In this document: positions 6,737 through 8,252 of the stretch, piece after piece | Position numbering within the stretch: position 1 is the first letter of the stretch | Layout: each line of letters starts with the position of its first letter | NCBI GenBank assembly: GCA_022361315.1 | Contig: JAKSBB010000602.1 | Span: 1-8,252, forward strand | Direction of reading: 5' to 3' | From: Desulfobacterales bacterium | GTDB lineage: Bacteria > Desulfobacterota > Desulfobacteria > Desulfobacterales > Desulfobacteraceae | Length of the DNA: 8,252 bases | Program-made: the position numbers and the translations under genes | The notes under the pieces: generated by a model | Seen by the model: the letters and a program-made list of their open reading frames with translations, nothing else | Database searches by the model: none | What the model was told of the DNA's origin: nothing

Positions 6737-8251
6737 TCAGGCCGAAGGTATGTTTGCTGCGGCCTGTGTCTCCCAGTATACCATGCCCATGGACGAAAAT
6801 TCTGCTTCAGCCCGGGTCAGAATCTCAAGCGCCTTTTCAGGCCGGTCCGATGCCAGATAGGCCTCGCCGGTGAAGAACCGGGCCAGGGTCAGGTCGGGCC
6901 GGGCGTTGAGATTGCGCAGAATTTCCATACCATCAGTAATCAGTCTGTGGGCGTCACCTGATTGGCCTGCAGCAGCTTCCATTCGGCCGGACCAGATCAG
7001 CGCCCTGGCCTGAAAGAAAGGCTCCTGATTGTCAATGGCCGTGGCAAGTGCATCACCAAATATGGATTTGGCGGATGCCGCATCTCCGGACATATAGGCG
7101 CAGATGCCCTGGTAGAGCAAGAGGTTTGAAAGTCCCCACTGGACATCGTCCTCGGCAAACAGGGCGATGGCCTCTTCGCAAAGGGCTTTGCCTTTGACCG
7201 GGTCGCCTGTAAAGGCCATGGCCAGACCGATTCCTGCTTTGGCACCGGCCCGGATCTGGGTGAATCGGATGCCGCCCATATCTTCGAGGCATTGCTGAAA
7301 AACATCTGCTGCGCCGTCCCAGTCACCCCGGGCCAGGAGGAGATACCCGGTGTAGAAGCGGCAGACGCAGGTGGTAAACAGGCTGCCGGTTTTTTCAGCT
7401 TCGGCTAGGCCGGTGCGGCAGTCGGAAAGTCCTTCGTCAAACTCCCCGAGAAGCCCCTTGCAGTATCCGCCTATGGTGAAGAAGGTGGAATAGACAACAG
7501 CCGGGCCGCCGAAGTTGTCGGTCTTTCTGTCTGCCCCGGCAATGGCATGGACCATCAGTTCCGCCACATCCACAACCCGGTCAAAACGGCCGGCGGAGAG
7601 GTTGGCCAGGCAGAGGTCCGGGGACGTCTGGGCCATGGCGGTGATATCGTTGATCTGCACCGCCCGGTCAAAGGCTTTCTCTGAGAACTGGATACCCTGG
7701 TCGTGCCGGCCCCGGACCGAATTCAGATAGCCCGTATTGGAGTAAAACCGGATCAGGCTGACCTCGTCTTCTAACTTCCTGGACAGGGCAGCCCCTTCTT
7801 CCAGCCGCTTCAAACTACCGTCAGGGAAGTTGAGAATGATCATGGGAGCGATGACGGCATGCAGGGCCTTGAGCCGTTCCGGATCAGCCGTCTCCCCCTG
7901 TGTTTCCAAACGATCAATGGCCTGGTTGTAAAAGCCGAAGGCCTCAAAGGCCGCATAGTTACCCATGGCCTTATCGCCGGACAGTTTGAGATAATGGACG
8001 GCCTTGTCCGCAATCCCGCTCTTTGAAAAGTGAAACGCAAGGATTTCATAAAAGGCATCCAGCTGGTCCGGGTACATCTCTTCAATGGCCAGACCGATCT
8101 TAGCGTGGATTTCCCGCCGCCGGTTATTCAGAAGACTGCTGTAGGCCACCTCCTGGGTGATGATATTCTTAAAGATGTATTCCAGTTCCGGAAACAGGTT
8201 TTTTTCACTGATAAATTCCAGGTTCTGCAGTTTGCCAAGATAGGTTTTGAC
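6737..8251 (-). CDS. Large cyclase-type signalling protein, C-terminal ATPase/TPR region (partial, start beyond right edge)
   Basis: The minus-strand frame is open to the window edge, giving 504 visible residues; the N-terminus is missing. The GTG at 8149 is visible residue 35, inside a conserved block, so it is not the start even though an AGGAG touches it. The first part (FPELEYIFKN, then TQEVAYSSLL, RRREIHAKIGLAIEE and YEILAFHFSKSG) closely resembles the region that follows the AAA ATPase domain in large adenylate/guanylate cyclase proteins and related predicted ATPases. From about visible residue 66 to the end there are degenerate TPR-like helical pairs (for example KAVHYLKLSGDKA, GFYNQAIDRL and EKALEILTRAEAEF), a scaffold for protein contacts. 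The cyclase and nucleotide-binding domains expected upstream are not visible, so cyclase activity is inferred from family architecture only. The stop is followed by an inverted repeat and no clear terminator. Confidence 0.82.
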   Translation of the reverse strand, partial: VKTYLGKLQNLEFISEKNLFPELEYIFKNIITQEVAYSSLLNNRRREIHAKIGLAIEEMYPDQLDAFYEILAFHFSKSGIADKAVHYLKLSGDKAMGNYAAFEAFGFYNQAIDRLETQGETADPERLKALHAVIAPMIILNFPDGSLKRLEEGAALSRKLEDEVSLIRFYSNTGYLNSVRGRHDQGIQFSEKAFDRAVQINDITAMAQTSPDLCLANLSAGRFDRVVDVAELMVHAIAGADRKTDNFGGPAVVYSTFFTIGGYCKGLLGEFDEGLSDCRTGLAEAEKTGSLFTTCVCRFYTGYLLLARGDWDGAADVFQQCLEDMGGIRFTQIRAGAKAGIGLAMAFTGDPVKGKALCEEAIALFAEDDVQWGLSNLLLYQGICAYMSGDAASAKSIFGDALATAIDNQEPFFQARALIWSGRMEAAAGQSGDAHRLITDGMEILRNLNARPDLTLARFFTGEAYLASDRPEKALEILTRAEAEFSSMGMVYWETQAAANIPSA

Positions 8252-8252
8252 C

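Noticed and set aside
6727..6873. Plus-strand 48-codon frame with a good ribosome binding site
   Set aside because: Most of it is antisense to the natural-looking C-terminus of the TPR gene and its product is Pro-rich with no family character. Kept only as part of the hairpin finding, not called as a gene.

Overview
The window (8,252 bases, moderately GC-rich) looks like chromosomal DNA of a Gram-negative, probably a sulfate-reducing Desulfobacterota species of the Desulfobacteraceae type. This assignment rests on protein character recalled from that group: a soluble hybrid kinase with an unusual duplicated N-terminal domain, a monofunctional proline dehydrogenase, and a large cyclase/ATPase/TPR signalling protein. 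No database was consulted, so it is an inference.

Layout. (1) Bases 1-366 (+) are the end of an oligopeptide/dipeptide ABC transporter ATPase. It faces a small minus-strand gene (447-686) across a strong hairpin that can terminate from both sides. (2) Bases 687-1167 hold no convincing gene. They contain a 12-bp direct repeat around an 8-bp inverted repeat just upstream of the small gene, then a G-rich stretch that may be a dispersed repeat. (3) Bases 1168-4344 (+) encode a 1,058-residue hybrid sensor histidine kinase: duplicated N-terminal domain, HisKA, HATPase, two receiver domains and Hpt. (4) Two minus-strand genes follow: proline dehydrogenase (5560-6471) and, downstream of it, a conserved membrane-associated protein of unknown function (4462-5460). 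A well-formed promoter region with a 17-bp palindrome at the transcription start precedes proline dehydrogenase. (5) A long imperfect inverted repeat (6659-6710) lies between this pair and the next gene. (6) Bases 6737-8251 (-) are the C-terminal 504 residues of a large cyclase-type ATPase/TPR protein whose start lies beyond the right edge.

How the parts fit. The hybrid kinase carries its whole phosphorelay (His413 to receiver Asp to Hpt His996) in one polypeptide and has no response regulator beside it here, so its output partner must be elsewhere. Proline dehydrogenase would feed electrons from proline into the quinone pool; the peptide transporter could supply amino acids, but nothing in the sequence ties the two together.

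No defence system, CRISPR array, transposase, tRNA or rRNA was seen. The most promising undescribed items are the duplicated N-terminal domain of the kinase, the small 79-residue protein with its repeat-bearing upstream region, the palindromic operator at proline dehydrogenase, and the 6659-6710 hairpin.
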